Shown here: piece by piece, positions 26,708-36,060 of the stretch
Position numbering within the stretch: the stretch's first letter is position 1
How the letters are laid out: each line of letters begins with the position of its first letter
Program-made: the position numbers and the translations under genes
Assembly (NCBI RefSeq): GCF_030730925.1
Contig: NZ_JAVAMB010000026.1
Location: 1 to 62,627, forward strand
Direction: 5' to 3'
Source: Flavobacterium sp. DG2-3
GTDB taxonomy: Bacteria; Bacteroidota; Bacteroidia; Flavobacteriales; Flavobacteriaceae
Length of the DNA stretch: 62,627 bases
The notes under the pieces: model-generated
What the model saw: the letters and a program-made list of their open reading frames with translations, nothing else
Databases searched by the model: none
What the model was told of the DNA's origin: nothing

Positions 26708-29700
26708 TTAGAAATTAACAGTTAAGCCTAGTGTGGTAATTGTTGGTGAAGGATAACGTCCGTTATCGATACCATTTAAAAGCTGGTTTTGGTTTATTGC
26801 CCCAACTTCAGGATCGTAACCTTTATACTTTGTAAAAGTTAAAATGTTCTGCATGTTTGAAGTCACTTTTACATTTGTGATTCCGTACTTAGCGTATAAA
26901 TCTTTTGGAAGATTGTAAGAGATTGAAATGTTCTTAAGTCTTACATACGAGCCGTCTTCTACAAATCTGTTGCTCAAACGATAATTTGATGCAGATGAAG
27001 CTGAAGAAGCGCCAATTCTAGGCATGTAAGGGTCTCCGCCAACAATTTGCACGTTGCGATAATCGTTTGGCCCATTCGGATCGATTAATTCTAATTGCGC
27101 ATATCCTAAAGCCGTTTTCAATAAGTTCGTATTCTCACGTGGATTTTCTAACCATCTTCTTTGGTAGTTTAAAACTTCATTTCCATAAGAACCTGTAAAT
27201 AAAATGCTCACATCAAAACCTAAGAAAGAGAAACTATTGTTGAAACCAAATGTAAAATCTGGGTTTGGATTACCAATATAACCTGCATCTTTTTCGTTGA
27301 TTACACCGTCTTTATTAGCATCTTCGAACATATAATCTCCAATCCAAACTCCATTTTCTCCAATTACCATTCCTTCTGGCAATGCTGTTGGTGTTACCGT
27401 TCCGTTAGCATCTTTATAATAGAAATCTGTTGCTTTTTCAAAACGTCCGATTACTTTATATCCGTAAAACTGACCCAATGGCTGACCTACAGCTGTACGA
27501 GTAACTACTGTTACGTCTGAACCTTGTTGTAATGTCTGATCGTAAACTCCAGATTCTGAATTTAATTTCAACACTTTAGATCTATTCATAGAGAAATTGA
27601 AATTCGATTTCCAAAGAAAATCTTTTCTCTGCATGTTGATTGTGTTTATGGTAAACTCAAAACCTTTGTTTTCAAGAGATCCGACATTTGCAAAAGGCGG
27701 TGATGTAGCTCCCTGACCCGTTGTTCCCACATAAGCTGGAAGTGATAATCTTAATAATAAATCGTCTGTTTTCTTGTGATAAAAATCTGCTGTAATTTCA
27801 ATTCTGTTGTCCAAAAATCCAAGGTCTAAACCAACATTCACTTGATTTGATTTTTCCCATTTCAAATCTGGATTTGCGGTATTGGTTGCAATTTGTCCGC
27901 TTCCCCAATTGGTTGCAGAAGTGCCATAAACAGACGTATAAGCATTGTTTGGAACACTTGAATTTCCTGTTACTCCCCATCCTGCGCGCAATTTCAAATT
28001 ACTGACAGTCTGACTTTCTTTCAAAAATGATTCATTTGAAATTTTCCAAGCTAAAGAAGCAGATGGAAACCAATCCCATTTGTTGCCTTCAGCAAACTGT
28101 GAAGATCCGTCTCTTCTGATGGTTCCAGTTAAAAAGTATCGGTCATCAAACGAATAAGTTGCTCTTGCAAAATAAGAACTAAGTGATTTTGTAGAACTTG
28201 CATTTGAATTTCTAGCAGTTGTCGGATCTCCTGCATTTAAATCGGTTGCTCCGTTTGTTAAATAACCAGAACGGTATCCATAAAGATTTTCCCAGTTTTG
28301 CTCTTGAAGCTCTTGAGCTACCAATGCATTAATATTATGTTTCCCGAAAACTTTATTATAAGTCAAAGTATTAGTCCAAATCCAGTTTTCGCTGGTAGAT
28401 TTTGTTCTTGATCCTTCTCTCACTTCATTAGATAATGCTCCAAAAGTATAAGATGGATTAAAAGTATAGCGATTACCAAAACCATAATCTATAGAATATT
28501 GTGTTTTAAGTTTTAAATTTTTTGTAAAACCAATTTCTGCATACACATTTCCTCTAATTCCGTAATCTTTTCCATGATTATCTTTCAGCATTGCAATTCC
28601 AAGCGGATTGGTTTGAACAAATTCTGTAGTATCTGGTCCGTCAAAAGTTCCGTCTGCATTACGAGCTGCTACGTTTGGAGTTTGCTTTAAAGCCGTTAAA
28701 ATCACAGAATCGTCATTAACCGTCGTAACCTGATTGGTTTTGTAAGCATTTAAGTTCACTCCAACTTTCATCCATTTCTTTACCTGAGAATCGATTACAC
28801 CACGAATAGTCATACGGTCGAAAGAAGATCCAATTATTGTTCCCTCCTGATCAAAATAAGACATTCCTAATGCATACGTAGTAGTATCAGATCCGCCAGA
28901 AGCAGATAAATTATAACTTTGAATTAAACCTGTCTGAAATAATTCGTCTTGCCAGTTTGTTCCTTCTCCTAATAAATCAGGACGAATAAAATAAGGATCT
29001 CTTTGCACAATGCCTAAGTCTGCACGTGTATTTTTTAACTCTCCGTATTCTCTTAAATTAAGCACTTGCAATTCTTTTGGCATTTGCTGCCATCCTACAT
29101 AACTGTCAAAATTTAAAACCAAATCTCCTTTTCTTCCCGTTTTAGTAGTGACCATAATAACACCGTTTGCCGCTCTAGAACCATAAATGGCAGTTGCAGA
29201 AGCATCTTTCAAAATATCGATAGAAGCAATATCATTAGGGTTAATTCCAGAAAGCGGATTTGAATTTAAAGACCCTGAATTACCATCTATAATAACACCA
29301 TCAATTACATAAATTGGCTCGTTAGAACCTGTAATAGAACTGATACCACGAATACGAACCGAAGAGCTTCCTCCAGGCGTACCACTGTTTTGCTGTATTT
29401 GCACCCCCGCAGCTCTACCTTGCAATACTTGATCTATAGTTGTAGAAACAGATTGGGTTACCGCTGAACTAGAAATAGAAGAAATCGCTCCTGTTAAATC
29501 TGCTCTTTTTGATGTTCCGTATCCAATAACAACAACTTCTTTTAAGTCATTTAAGTTTTCTTCTAGTAAAGCATCGATTTTAGTTTTATTGTTTACGGCA
29601 ACTTCATACGGTTTATATCCAATAAAACTGAAGACCAAAACACTATTGGTTGGAATAGCCTGAAGCGTATAAGTTCCGTCAAAATTAGATACAGTACTGG

Positions 29701-29875
29701 TTTTGGTTCCTTTTACAATAATATTGACACCCGGTATTGGTCCAACACCATCAGATACAGTACCTGTAACGGTAATTTGTGCATTTACTGCAGCAGAAAA
29801 TACCAGCATCAGGATCAAGAGTCCCCAATTCTTGAAGTATTTAGATCTGCTTTTAGTAATTAAAAAGTTAGTCAT
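26708..29875 (-). CDS. SusC/RagA TonB-dependent receptor of the xylan locus
   Basis: The 1055-residue outer-membrane receptor has a signal peptide (about 1-32), a CarboxypepD_reg-like domain (about 34-115), a TonB plug with SIDILKDASATAIYGSRAAN and a barrel ending LGLTVNF. It has no STN domain, so it is not part of a sigma/anti-sigma circuit. It is the first gene of a SusC-SusD-SGBP-GH10 operon. The 577-bp region upstream has a predicted promoter overlapped by a CAATCGGTTG operator and a second operator 350 bp away, indicating repressor control. The transported ligand is inferred as xylo-oligosaccharide from the following genes. Confidence 0.94.
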   Translation of the reverse strand: MTNFLITKSRSKYFKNWGLLILMLVFSAAVNAQITVTGTVSDGVGPIPGVNIIVKGTKTSTVSNFDGTYTLQAIPTNSVLVFSFIGYKPYEVAVNNKTKIDALLEENLNDLKEVVVIGYGTSKRADLTGAISSISSSAVTQSVSTTIDQVLQGRAAGVQIQQNSGTPGGSSSVRIRGISSITGSNEPIYVIDGVIIDGNSGSLNSNPLSGINPNDIASIDILKDASATAIYGSRAANGVIMVTTKTGRKGDLVLNFDSYVGWQQMPKELQVLNLREYGELKNTRADLGIVQRDPYFIRPDLLGEGTNWQDELFQTGLIQSYNLSASGGSDTTTYALGMSYFDQEGTIIGSSFDRMTIRGVIDSQVKKWMKVGVNLNAYKTNQVTTVNDDSVILTALKQTPNVAARNADGTFDGPDTTEFVQTNPLGIAMLKDNHGKDYGIRGNVYAEIGFTKNLKLKTQYSIDYGFGNRYTFNPSYTFGALSNEVREGSRTKSTSENWIWTNTLTYNKVFGKHNINALVAQELQEQNWENLYGYRSGYLTNGATDLNAGDPTTARNSNASSTKSLSSYFARATYSFDDRYFLTGTIRRDGSSQFAEGNKWDWFPSASLAWKISNESFLKESQTVSNLKLRAGWGVTGNSSVPNNAYTSVYGTSATNWGSGQIATNTANPDLKWEKSNQVNVGLDLGFLDNRIEITADFYHKKTDDLLLRLSLPAYVGTTGQGATSPPFANVGSLENKGFEFTINTINMQRKDFLWKSNFNFSMNRSKVLKLNSESGVYDQTLQQGSDVTVVTRTAVGQPLGQFYGYKVIGRFEKATDFYYKDANGTVTPTALPEGMVIGENGVWIGDYMFEDANKDGVINEKDAGYIGNPNPDFTFGFNNSFSFLGFDVSILFTGSYGNEVLNYQRRWLENPRENTNLLKTALGYAQLELIDPNGPNDYRNVQIVGGDPYMPRIGASSASSASNYRLSNRFVEDGSYVRLKNISISYNLPKDLYAKYGITNVKVTSNMQNILTFTKYKGYDPEVGAINQNQLLNGIDNGRYPSPTITTLGLTVNF

Positions 29876-29988
29876 AAATAATTGGTTTAATGAGTTAATA
29901 GTATGGTTTAGTTAGTTTTTATTTTTTAATGACTTTATGCCCATTTTTATTTTAACATTTTACAATAAATAACAGCTTATAGTCAAAA

Positions 29989-30018
29989 CAAATATATGCA
30001 AAAAACAACAACACACAA
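29989..30018 (-). promoter_or_regulatory. Predicted promoter of the xylan susC operon
   Basis: Read on the minus strand, TTG (30018-30016) and TATATTTG (29996-29989) are 19 bases apart and fit the Bacteroidetes consensus. The start point would be near 29983, about 108 bases before the susC ATG. The TTG box is inside the operator at 30016-30025. Confidence 0.55.
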
Positions 30019-30025
30019 TCGGTTG
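30016..30025. promoter_or_regulatory. Candidate operator CAATCGGTTG, site 1 (susC)
   Basis: This is an exact copy of the 10-bp near-palindrome, in the context ACACAATCGGTTGCGTTAA. It overlaps the upstream promoter box of the xylan susC operon, which suits repression. The 577-bp gap 29876-30452 contains this site, the second copy at 30366, and otherwise only AT-rich DNA. Confidence 0.65.
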
Positions 30026-30365
30026 CGTTAATTTTTTTTCTCAATTTCAAAAAAATACCATTAAAAAAAAGAATAATCTATATTTATATTTGCAAAACAT
30101 TAAACAATCATTAAAAAGAGTATTCATTACAACGAAAACGTTAGAGATAATAAATCGTTTAATTGAAAATCTTAAAAAAACCATAAAATGTTAAAATATC
30201 GGTTTTTACTAAAAAACACTAAAACGTTGTAGTTGAACTTCTAAAAAGCGTTCGAAATCAAATCTTTTCTCATCCCTTATAAAATGGGACATGCAACCTA
30301 TTAGAAACTGAAAACCAGCACACTAAAAATGAAAGCATATATTTCTTACAAATGCCAAAAAGAGA

Positions 30366-30375
30366 CAATCGGTTG
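30366..30375. promoter_or_regulatory. Candidate operator CAATCGGTTG, site 2
   Basis: An exact copy in the context GACAATCGGTTGCTTTTA, 350 bp from site 1 and 77 bp after the transaldolase stop. It is too far upstream to block susC transcription directly. It could act as an auxiliary site. Confidence 0.55.
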
Positions 30376-30452
30376 CTTTTATTTCATAAAAAACTCCCTT
30401 TCAAATAACTGAAAGAGAGTTTTAAAACTATAAAAATGGAAATAAAAATATA

Positions 30453-31109
30453 CTATAGATTCATCTTTTTGGCATCTTCAACAAATTGCTTCAAACCAAT
30501 ATCGGTTAGCGGATGTTTCAGCAATCCTTTTATAGCAGAAAGCGGCCCTGTCATTACATCAGATCCCACTTTGGCACAGTTTACAATATGCATCGTATGA
30601 CGAACTGAAGCCGAAAGAATCTGAGTCTGATAATTGTAATTATCGTAGACCTGTCTGATTTCTTCAATTAAATGCATTCCGTCTGTCGAAACATCATCTA
30701 AACGTCCTAAAAATGGAGAAACATAAGTAGCTCCAGCTTTCGCGGCAAGCAATGCCTGACCCACAGAAAACACTAAAGTTACATTGGTACGGATTCCTTT
30801 TGAAGAAAAATATTTACACGCTTTTACGCCATCGCCAATCATAGGCAGTTTTACCACAATCTGTGGATGCAGTGCCGCCAGCTCCTCGCCTTCTCTAATC
30901 ATTCCTTCAAATTCTGTAGAAATAACCTCAGCAGACACATCACCATCAACGATATTACAGATATCAAGATAATGTTTTAAGATGTTTTCTTTTCCGGTAA
31001 TTCCTTCTTTTGCCATTAAGGACGGATTGGTGGTTACGCCGTCTAAAACGCCCATTGACTGAGCTTCTGTAATGTCTTGAAGATTGGCAGTGTCAATAAA
31101 AAATTTCAT
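30453..31109 (-). CDS. tal: Transaldolase, small FSA-like type
   Basis: The 218-residue aldolase begins FFIDTANLQDI and GVTTNPSLMAKEG, diagnostic of the small transaldolase/fructose-6-phosphate aldolase group. The Schiff-base lysine is K87 (VVKLPM). At the position where E. coli FSA has a tyrosine, this protein has F133 (YVSPFLGR), which favours transaldolase activity. It would feed pentose phosphates from xylulose-5-phosphate into the central pathway. It lies between the SusC operon and xylA, separated from xylA by 630 bp of repeats and a terminator, so it is probably its own unit. Confidence 0.93.
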   Translation of the reverse strand: MKFFIDTANLQDITEAQSMGVLDGVTTNPSLMAKEGITGKENILKHYLDICNIVDGDVSAEVISTEFEGMIREGEELAALHPQIVVKLPMIGDGVKACKYFSSKGIRTNVTLVFSVGQALLAAKAGATYVSPFLGRLDDVSTDGMHLIEEIRQVYDNYNYQTQILSASVRHTMHIVNCAKVGSDVMTGPLSAIKGLLKHPLTDIGLKQFVEDAKKMNL

Positions 31110-31176
31110 GGTTTTTTAGTTTTTATTTTGGTTAGTAATTGAATAGAATTTAATGCATTTGCCCAAATTTCGTATT

Positions 31177-31202
31177 GTAGAGGCGCACCGCAGTGCGTCT
31201 AC
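31177..31202. repeat. GTAGAGGCGCAC...GTGCGTCTAC hairpin
   Basis: GTAGAGGCGCAC (31177-31188) pairs with GTGCGTCTAC (31193-31202) with a short loop. A related ACGCACTTTAGTGCGT hairpin lies near 31387. Both are in the 633-bp gene-free gap 31110-31742. Confidence 0.6.
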
Positions 31203-31225
31203 GCAAAGTTTGTCCGTATAGTTTT

Positions 31226-31353
31226 GTCAATTTTGACGAAGGAGACCCGAGCGATAGCGAACAGGCGAAGCAAATCTTCGCTAGAAACTCTACAAAGATT
31301 GGTTTATCGTTGCGGAGCTACTTACGAAGATTTCTCCTTCGTCGAAATGACAA
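31226..31353. repeat. Dispersed palindromic repeat family A, copy 2 (diverged)
   Basis: It starts GTCAATTTTGACGAAGGAGA and ends TCTCCTTCGTCGAAATGAC, with the family core CTACAAAGATTG inside. This copy carries the GACGAAGGAGA variant of the arms. It lies between tal and xylA; the rest of the gap (31390-31690) is AT-rich with no gene visible. Confidence 0.75.
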
Positions 31354-31691
31354 GACTGTGTGTTTCTTTGTGTAAATAAGGAGGAACGCACTTTAGTGCG
31401 TTTTAAATTCTAGGAGGAAAAAATGTGCATTTCGATTTGATTCTGCTCTTCAAAAAACCTTCAATAAAAATTTAACTCACTATAATTTTTATCAAACTGA
31501 CTTATTTTTTTTCTTTTAAATTTATCTGAAATAGTAACTAAACCTTCAATCTATTTTCATCAAATCTAAAATTCAAAACAAGCCATAATCTCCATACACA
31601 TTTTTCATTTTTATATAAAAAACGAATTTTAACGATTTACGACTATCATATTAAAATTCGAATTTATTTCGGGTATTTTATTTTCTGGAAG

Positions 31692-31723
31692 AAACCCGAC
31701 AGGTTTTAAAATCTGTCGGGTTT
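31692..31723 (-). terminator. Terminator of the xylR-like/xylBA operon
   Basis: AAACCCGACAGGT pairs with the TCTGTCGGGTTT arm around a TTTAAAA loop, 20 bases after the xylA stop. The same design, as a repeat-like hairpin, appears at 42912-42943. Confidence 0.7.
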
Positions 31724-31742
31724 AATTGGATCCTACAACCAA

Positions 31743-33068
31743 TTAAATATATTGGTTGATGATGTTTTCAAACAATTCTTGTTTACCGCTTTGAAGATTC
31801 AATTCTCCATTTTCGTGAGCGATAGTGTAAAGATCTTTGAGTCCTAATTTTCCATCAGCAAAATCTTTTCCTTTTCCAGAATCGAATGAACTGTATCTTT
31901 CTTTTCTTAATTTCTCGTATGGAGAAGAAGAAATAATTTTATCTGCAGTCAATAATGCTCTTGCAAAAGTATCCGCTCCGCCAATGTGTGCTAAGAAAAC
32001 ATCTTCTAAGTCAGTAGAATTTCTTCTGATTTTAGCGTCGAAATTAACTCCTCCGCCTTGTAATCCTCCAGCTTTTAAGAAAACCAACATTGCTTCCGTT
32101 GTTTCCTGAATGTTGTTTGGGAACTGGTCTGTATCCCAACCGTTTTGGTAATCTCCTCTGTTTGCATCAATGCTTCCTAACATTCCAGCTTTTGCAGCCA
32201 CTTCAAGTTCGTGCTGGAAAGTGTGCTGCGCCAAAGTAGCGTGGTTTACCTCGATATTGATTTTGAAATCTTTGTCTAAACCATATTGTTTTAAGAAACC
32301 AATTGCAGTTGCAGAGTCAAAATCGTATTGGTGTTTAGAAGGTTCCATTGGTTTAGGCTCGATAAAGAAAGTTCCTTTAAAACCTTGTGCTCTAGCGTAG
32401 TCTCTAGACATTGCTAAGAATTGTGCCATGTGGTCTAATTCTCTTCCCATATCCGTGTTCAAAAGAGACATATAACCTTCTCTTCCTCCCCAGAATACAT
32501 AGTTTTCTCCGCCTAAAGCGATTGTAGCATCCAAAGCTAATTTTACTTGTCCGCCCGCGCGAGCAACTACGTTAAAATCAGGATTTGTAGCTGCACCGTT
32601 CATAAATCTTGGATTTGAGAAACAGTTTGAAGTTCCCCAAAGTAATTTAATTCCAGATTCTGCTTTTTTCTGTTTTAAGTATTCTGTAATGAAAGCCAAA
32701 CGTTTTTCTGATTCTGCGAAAGTTGGCCCTTCGTTAATCAAATCGTAATCGTGGAAACAGAAATAATCGAATCCCATTTTGCTGATAAATTCAAAAGCAG
32801 CATCTGCCTTATCTTTTGCAGCCTGATACGGATCTGATGATGCATCCCAAGCAAAATTTTGTGTTCCTGGTCCGAACGGATCACTTCCTTGTCCGCAGAA
32901 AGTATGCCAGTAAGCGATTGCAAATTTAAAGTGCTCACGCATTGTTTTTCCAGCTACAACTTGGTCTGGATTGTAATATTTAAACGCTAACGGATTGTCA
33001 GATTCTTTTCCTTCAAATTTAATTTGACCAATACCTTTGTAGTATTCTTTATCTCCTAAAACTATCAT
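31743..33068 (-). CDS. xylA: Xylose isomerase
   Basis: XylA converts D-xylose to D-xylulose with two divalent metal ions. At 441 residues it matches the larger (type II) isomerases. The catalytic base region FCFHDYD is at H106/D109, followed by VFWGGREGY (192-199) and the metal and catalytic residues in FIEPKP (E237, K239). GSIDANRGD follows. No signal peptide is present, so it is cytoplasmic. It starts 9 bases after xylB and is the last gene of the regulator-xylB-xylA operon, ending in a terminator. Confidence 0.97.
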   Translation of the reverse strand: MIVLGDKEYYKGIGQIKFEGKESDNPLAFKYYNPDQVVAGKTMREHFKFAIAYWHTFCGQGSDPFGPGTQNFAWDASSDPYQAAKDKADAAFEFISKMGFDYFCFHDYDLINEGPTFAESEKRLAFITEYLKQKKAESGIKLLWGTSNCFSNPRFMNGAATNPDFNVVARAGGQVKLALDATIALGGENYVFWGGREGYMSLLNTDMGRELDHMAQFLAMSRDYARAQGFKGTFFIEPKPMEPSKHQYDFDSATAIGFLKQYGLDKDFKINIEVNHATLAQHTFQHELEVAAKAGMLGSIDANRGDYQNGWDTDQFPNNIQETTEAMLVFLKAGGLQGGGVNFDAKIRRNSTDLEDVFLAHIGGADTFARALLTADKIISSSPYEKLRKERYSSFDSGKGKDFADGKLGLKDLYTIAHENGELNLQSGKQELFENIINQYI

Positions 33069-33077
33069 TTTATTTTT

Positions 33078-34559
33078 TTATTTATTTGTTAATACTAATT
33101 CTAATCCTTGTTTCCATTTCTGGTATGCTTTCACGTATTCTTCTTTATTTTTCAGTGGTAAAAATGTCATTACGTGATCGTTAGTCGTAATTCCAGAACT
33201 AAACTTATCATAATCGCCGTCTTTTAAACCCACTGCTCTCGCTGCGCCAACCGCTCCGGTTGTATTGTAAATCTCAATTTCGTGACCAATTAAAGTTGCA
33301 ACCGTATTCGAGAAAATCTCAGAACGGAAAAGATTATCATTTCCTGCTCTAATGATATTTATAACAGCGTTATCGTCTTTCAGACATTCCATTCCGTACA
33401 CAAATGAAAACGCAATTCCTTCCAAAGAAGCTCTAAACAAATGCGCGCTATTGTGAATGTTGAGGTTTAAATTCAAGAAATGAGTTCCAATGTTTTTATT
33501 GTTGAACATACGCTCAGCACCATTCCCAAACGGAATCACGACAACACCTTCTGAACCAATTTCGATTTCAGAAGCTTTTTCGTTCATTGCTTCGTAACTT
33601 TCATTACCCATATTATTACGAAGCCATCTGTACTGAATTCCTGCTCCATTTATATTCAACAGTTTACCAACTCTCGGCGTTTCTAATTCGTAGTTTACGT
33701 GAACGAAATTGTTGACTCTCGTACTTTTTCCAGAAGTCGCATCGCTTACCGCATAAAAAACACCAGACGTTCCGCCCGTAGCAGCTACTTCACCCGGATG
33801 CAAAACATTCAAGGCCAAAGCATTATTTGGCTGATCTCCCGCTCTATACACAATCGGAATTCCTGCTGGAAGTCCAGATTCCTGAGCTCCTTTTTCGTTA
33901 ATAACACCTTGATTGGTGAAATTTTCTACAATATTTGGAGTCAGTGAAGTATCAATTCCGTAATATTCCAAAAGCCAGTCGGCTACTTTATTTTCTTTAT
34001 AATCCCAAAGCATTCCTTCAGACAAACCATTTTTGGTAGTCGTTACCTCGCCTGTCAATTTCAAAGCGATGTAATCTCCCGGAAGCATGTATTTGTAGAT
34101 TTTATTGTAAACTTCAGGTTCGTTTTCTTTGACCCATTTCAGTTTAGAAGCCGTAAAATTTCCAGGCGAATTCAGTAAATGTTCCATACATTTTTCCTGA
34201 CCGATTTCGGCGTAAGCCTTATTTCCGATTTCAACCGCACGGCTGTCGCACCAAATAATTGAGTTTCGAAGTGCATTTTTATCTTGATCCACAATCACCA
34301 ATCCGTGCATTTGATACGAAATACCAACGCCTTGAATTTTAGACGGATCAATATTCGATTCTTTAACCGCTCTTTTGGTTGCTGTACAAATGTACTGCCA
34401 CCACATTTCAGGATCTTGCTCCGCCCAGTCTGCGTGCAGGGAAACAATTTCCATTTCGTTTTGAGGCTCATTCAAAACAATTACTTTTTTGCCCGTTTCT
34501 GCCTCAACGATTGCCGCTTTTACAGAAGAACTTCCAATGTCATATCCTATATAATACAT
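33078..34559 (-). CDS. xylB: Xylulokinase (FGGY family)
   Basis: XylB phosphorylates xylulose to xylulose-5-phosphate. The 493-residue kinase opens with the ATPase-fold loop YIGYDIGSSSVKAA. The catalytic aspartate is D242 in YRAGDQPNNALALN, and a GGTSGVFYAV phosphate-binding segment follows. The C-terminal IYNTTGAVGAARAVG loop is typical of the family. The start lies 4 bases after the regulator stop and the stop lies 9 bases before xylA, so the three genes should be co-transcribed. Confidence 0.95.
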   Translation of the reverse strand: MYYIGYDIGSSSVKAAIVEAETGKKVIVLNEPQNEMEIVSLHADWAEQDPEMWWQYICTATKRAVKESNIDPSKIQGVGISYQMHGLVIVDQDKNALRNSIIWCDSRAVEIGNKAYAEIGQEKCMEHLLNSPGNFTASKLKWVKENEPEVYNKIYKYMLPGDYIALKLTGEVTTTKNGLSEGMLWDYKENKVADWLLEYYGIDTSLTPNIVENFTNQGVINEKGAQESGLPAGIPIVYRAGDQPNNALALNVLHPGEVAATGGTSGVFYAVSDATSGKSTRVNNFVHVNYELETPRVGKLLNINGAGIQYRWLRNNMGNESYEAMNEKASEIEIGSEGVVVIPFGNGAERMFNNKNIGTHFLNLNLNIHNSAHLFRASLEGIAFSFVYGMECLKDDNAVINIIRAGNDNLFRSEIFSNTVATLIGHEIEIYNTTGAVGAARAVGLKDGDYDKFSSGITTNDHVMTFLPLKNKEEYVKAYQKWKQGLELVLTNK

Positions 34560-34563
34560 ACTT

Positions 34564-35571
34564 TTATAATGATTCTCTTAAAATTAATTTCGTTGGCACA
34601 TAACACTTCGTTTCTTCGTCGTGTGTGATAAATGCTGCCGCTTTGGTTCCCATTTCTTTAAAGTCGGTCGATACAACCGAAATTCCTTTGTAAATAAATT
34701 TCTTCATCGGCGTTTCGTTGTACGATAAGAAACCTACATCTTTTCCGGGTTCAAAATCTTTCTCTTTGCATTGTTCCAAAAATTCTCCTAAAATTCGGTC
34801 ACTTACACTGATATAAGCGATTCCTTTCTCAATCTGAAACTTTTTCGAATCGGTAATAATTTCATTTTCAAAACCAAAATCAGTACAAAACTTCTTAAAA
34901 TATTCTACCGTTTCCCATGGGTGATTCGTAAAATCGGGATAGATAAAAACAGTTTTTTTATACTTTTTAAACAAATCAGCTGCTTCTGTCAGCGCCTCAT
35001 AAAACGCTTTTCCAAAATCCTGAAAAACATAATTATTCGTTTTATCCGCCCGAATATTCCAGTCAATCAAAAGCAGTTTATCATTAGAAATCGCCGACAA
35101 TGCAGGAGGAATTTCTTTGTGGTCAAAATTCATTACCACATACTTATAATACTTCCCGATTCCGTTATTAATGATCGTTTTAAAAACATCAATATTATAA
35201 TGATGAAACTGCACATCAATAATCACATTATCAGCCAGATTATTCACAACCGAATGATACAAAACCTCTTTATAAGCCTTAAAAGTATCCAAAACCAAAA
35301 GCACTTTTCTGGTTTCTCCCGCCACATAATAACCTTTATTCGGCACAGAATCAATCACATTCTGCTCTTTCAAAATCGAATACGCCTTAAAAACCGTATC
35401 TCTCGAAAGCTGGTACGTTTTGCAAATCACATTTACAGAAGGCAGTAAATCGCCCTTTTGCAAAATATTCTCCGCAATCGCATTTGTAATTCCGTCAACC
35501 AACTGCTGGTACTTCGGAATATCACTTTCGTGATTAATTATAAACTCAAATTTTTCGTCTTCTTTTGGCAT
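34564..35571 (-). CDS. AraR-like GntR/LacI chimeric repressor heading xylBA
   Basis: The 335-residue regulator has an N-terminal GntR winged helix-turn-helix (about 12-80, with KGDLLPSVNVICKTYQLSRD) and a C-terminal periplasmic-binding-protein-like sugar domain (about 90-330). This two-part design is that of AraR-type repressors. It is the first gene of the xylBA operon, so it probably controls the operon and itself in response to a pentose. It carries no other domains. It is unlikely to bind the CAATCGGTTG sites, which look LacI-type, because none lies before this operon. A xylose-responsive role is inferred only from context. Confidence 0.88.
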   Translation of the reverse strand: MPKEDEKFEFIINHESDIPKYQQLVDGITNAIAENILQKGDLLPSVNVICKTYQLSRDTVFKAYSILKEQNVIDSVPNKGYYVAGETRKVLLVLDTFKAYKEVLYHSVVNNLADNVIIDVQFHHYNIDVFKTIINNGIGKYYKYVVMNFDHKEIPPALSAISNDKLLLIDWNIRADKTNNYVFQDFGKAFYEALTEAADLFKKYKKTVFIYPDFTNHPWETVEYFKKFCTDFGFENEIITDSKKFQIEKGIAYISVSDRILGEFLEQCKEKDFEPGKDVGFLSYNETPMKKFIYKGISVVSTDFKEMGTKAAAFITHDEETKCYVPTKLILRESL

Positions 35572-35723
35572 ACCGTTCTGTTCCGTTCTGTTATGCTAAA
35601 GTAGCTAAAAATCTTTTACAAAAAACTCTTTTTCAAATTAAAATTGTTATTTTTTAAAATTGCCGTTTACCATTATCAAAAACCATTTTTAATTTTTAAT
35701 TCCAGATTTTTAATTAAATAATT

Positions 35724-35830
35724 TGGGCGTGCCCCGCTTGAAAAAAGCGGGTCGGGCTATTCGTTTCAAGTCCTCGCTCTTCCTTCGTCAGGCTGTGGGC
35801 TTTCCACTGCTATCCCTCACGCGAACGGTT
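35724..35830. repeat. Repeat family G (GGGTCGGGCT...CTATCCCTNACGC), copy 1
   Basis: GGGCGTGCCCCGCTTGAAAA and GCGGGTCGGGCTATTCG are followed by CTGCTATCCCTCACGCG. The same words recur next to the rRNA end at 62380-62545. It lies upstream of the regulator gene, and small open frames across it are not real genes. Confidence 0.65.
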
Positions 35831-35844
35831 TCATCACAACAATC

Positions 35845-35945
35845 ATCATTGCGAGGAACGAAGCAATCACACTCAGAATGGGGCAAAGATTGGCGATTTA
35901 GCTTGTTGAGCTACTTGCGGAGATCCTTCCTTTGTCAGGATGACA
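35845..35945. repeat. Dispersed palindromic repeat family A, copy 3
   Basis: ATTGCGAGGAACGAAGCAAT opens the copy, with CAAAGATTGGCGAT inside and TCAGGATGAC at the end. It lies between family G and the structured element at 35981. Confidence 0.75.
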
Positions 35946-35980
35946 GACTGAACGAAAAATTCTTATGAAAACCTATACCC

Positions 35981-36060
35981 TAGCCCCGATAGAAGTGGAA
36001 ATCCTTTTTTATTTTTTCTTTAAAAATAAAAAAGATTGCAACGGATAGCGGGATTAGCTC
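35981..36060. ncRNA. Structured element resembling the Flavo-1 RNA motif
   Basis: TAGCCCCGATAGAAGTGG opens the element. AATCCTTTTTTATTTTT then pairs with AAAAATAAAAAAGATT to form a long hairpin with one bulged C, and CGGATAGCGGGATTAGCT closes it so that CCCG pairs with CGGG and AGC with GCT. It ends where the GH43 stop codon begins. From memory this matches a multi-copy conserved structure of Flavobacteria, probably Flavo-1; I could not run a covariance search. It may also terminate the symporter-GH43 transcript. Confidence 0.55.

Noticed and set aside
31193..31375. Small plus-strand open frame in the tal-xylA gap
   Set aside because: It runs through the GTAGAGGCGCAC hairpin and a family A repeat; the peptide is repeat-derived.
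35723..35968. Small plus-strand open frame before the AraR-like gene
   Set aside because: It is made entirely of repeat families G and A.
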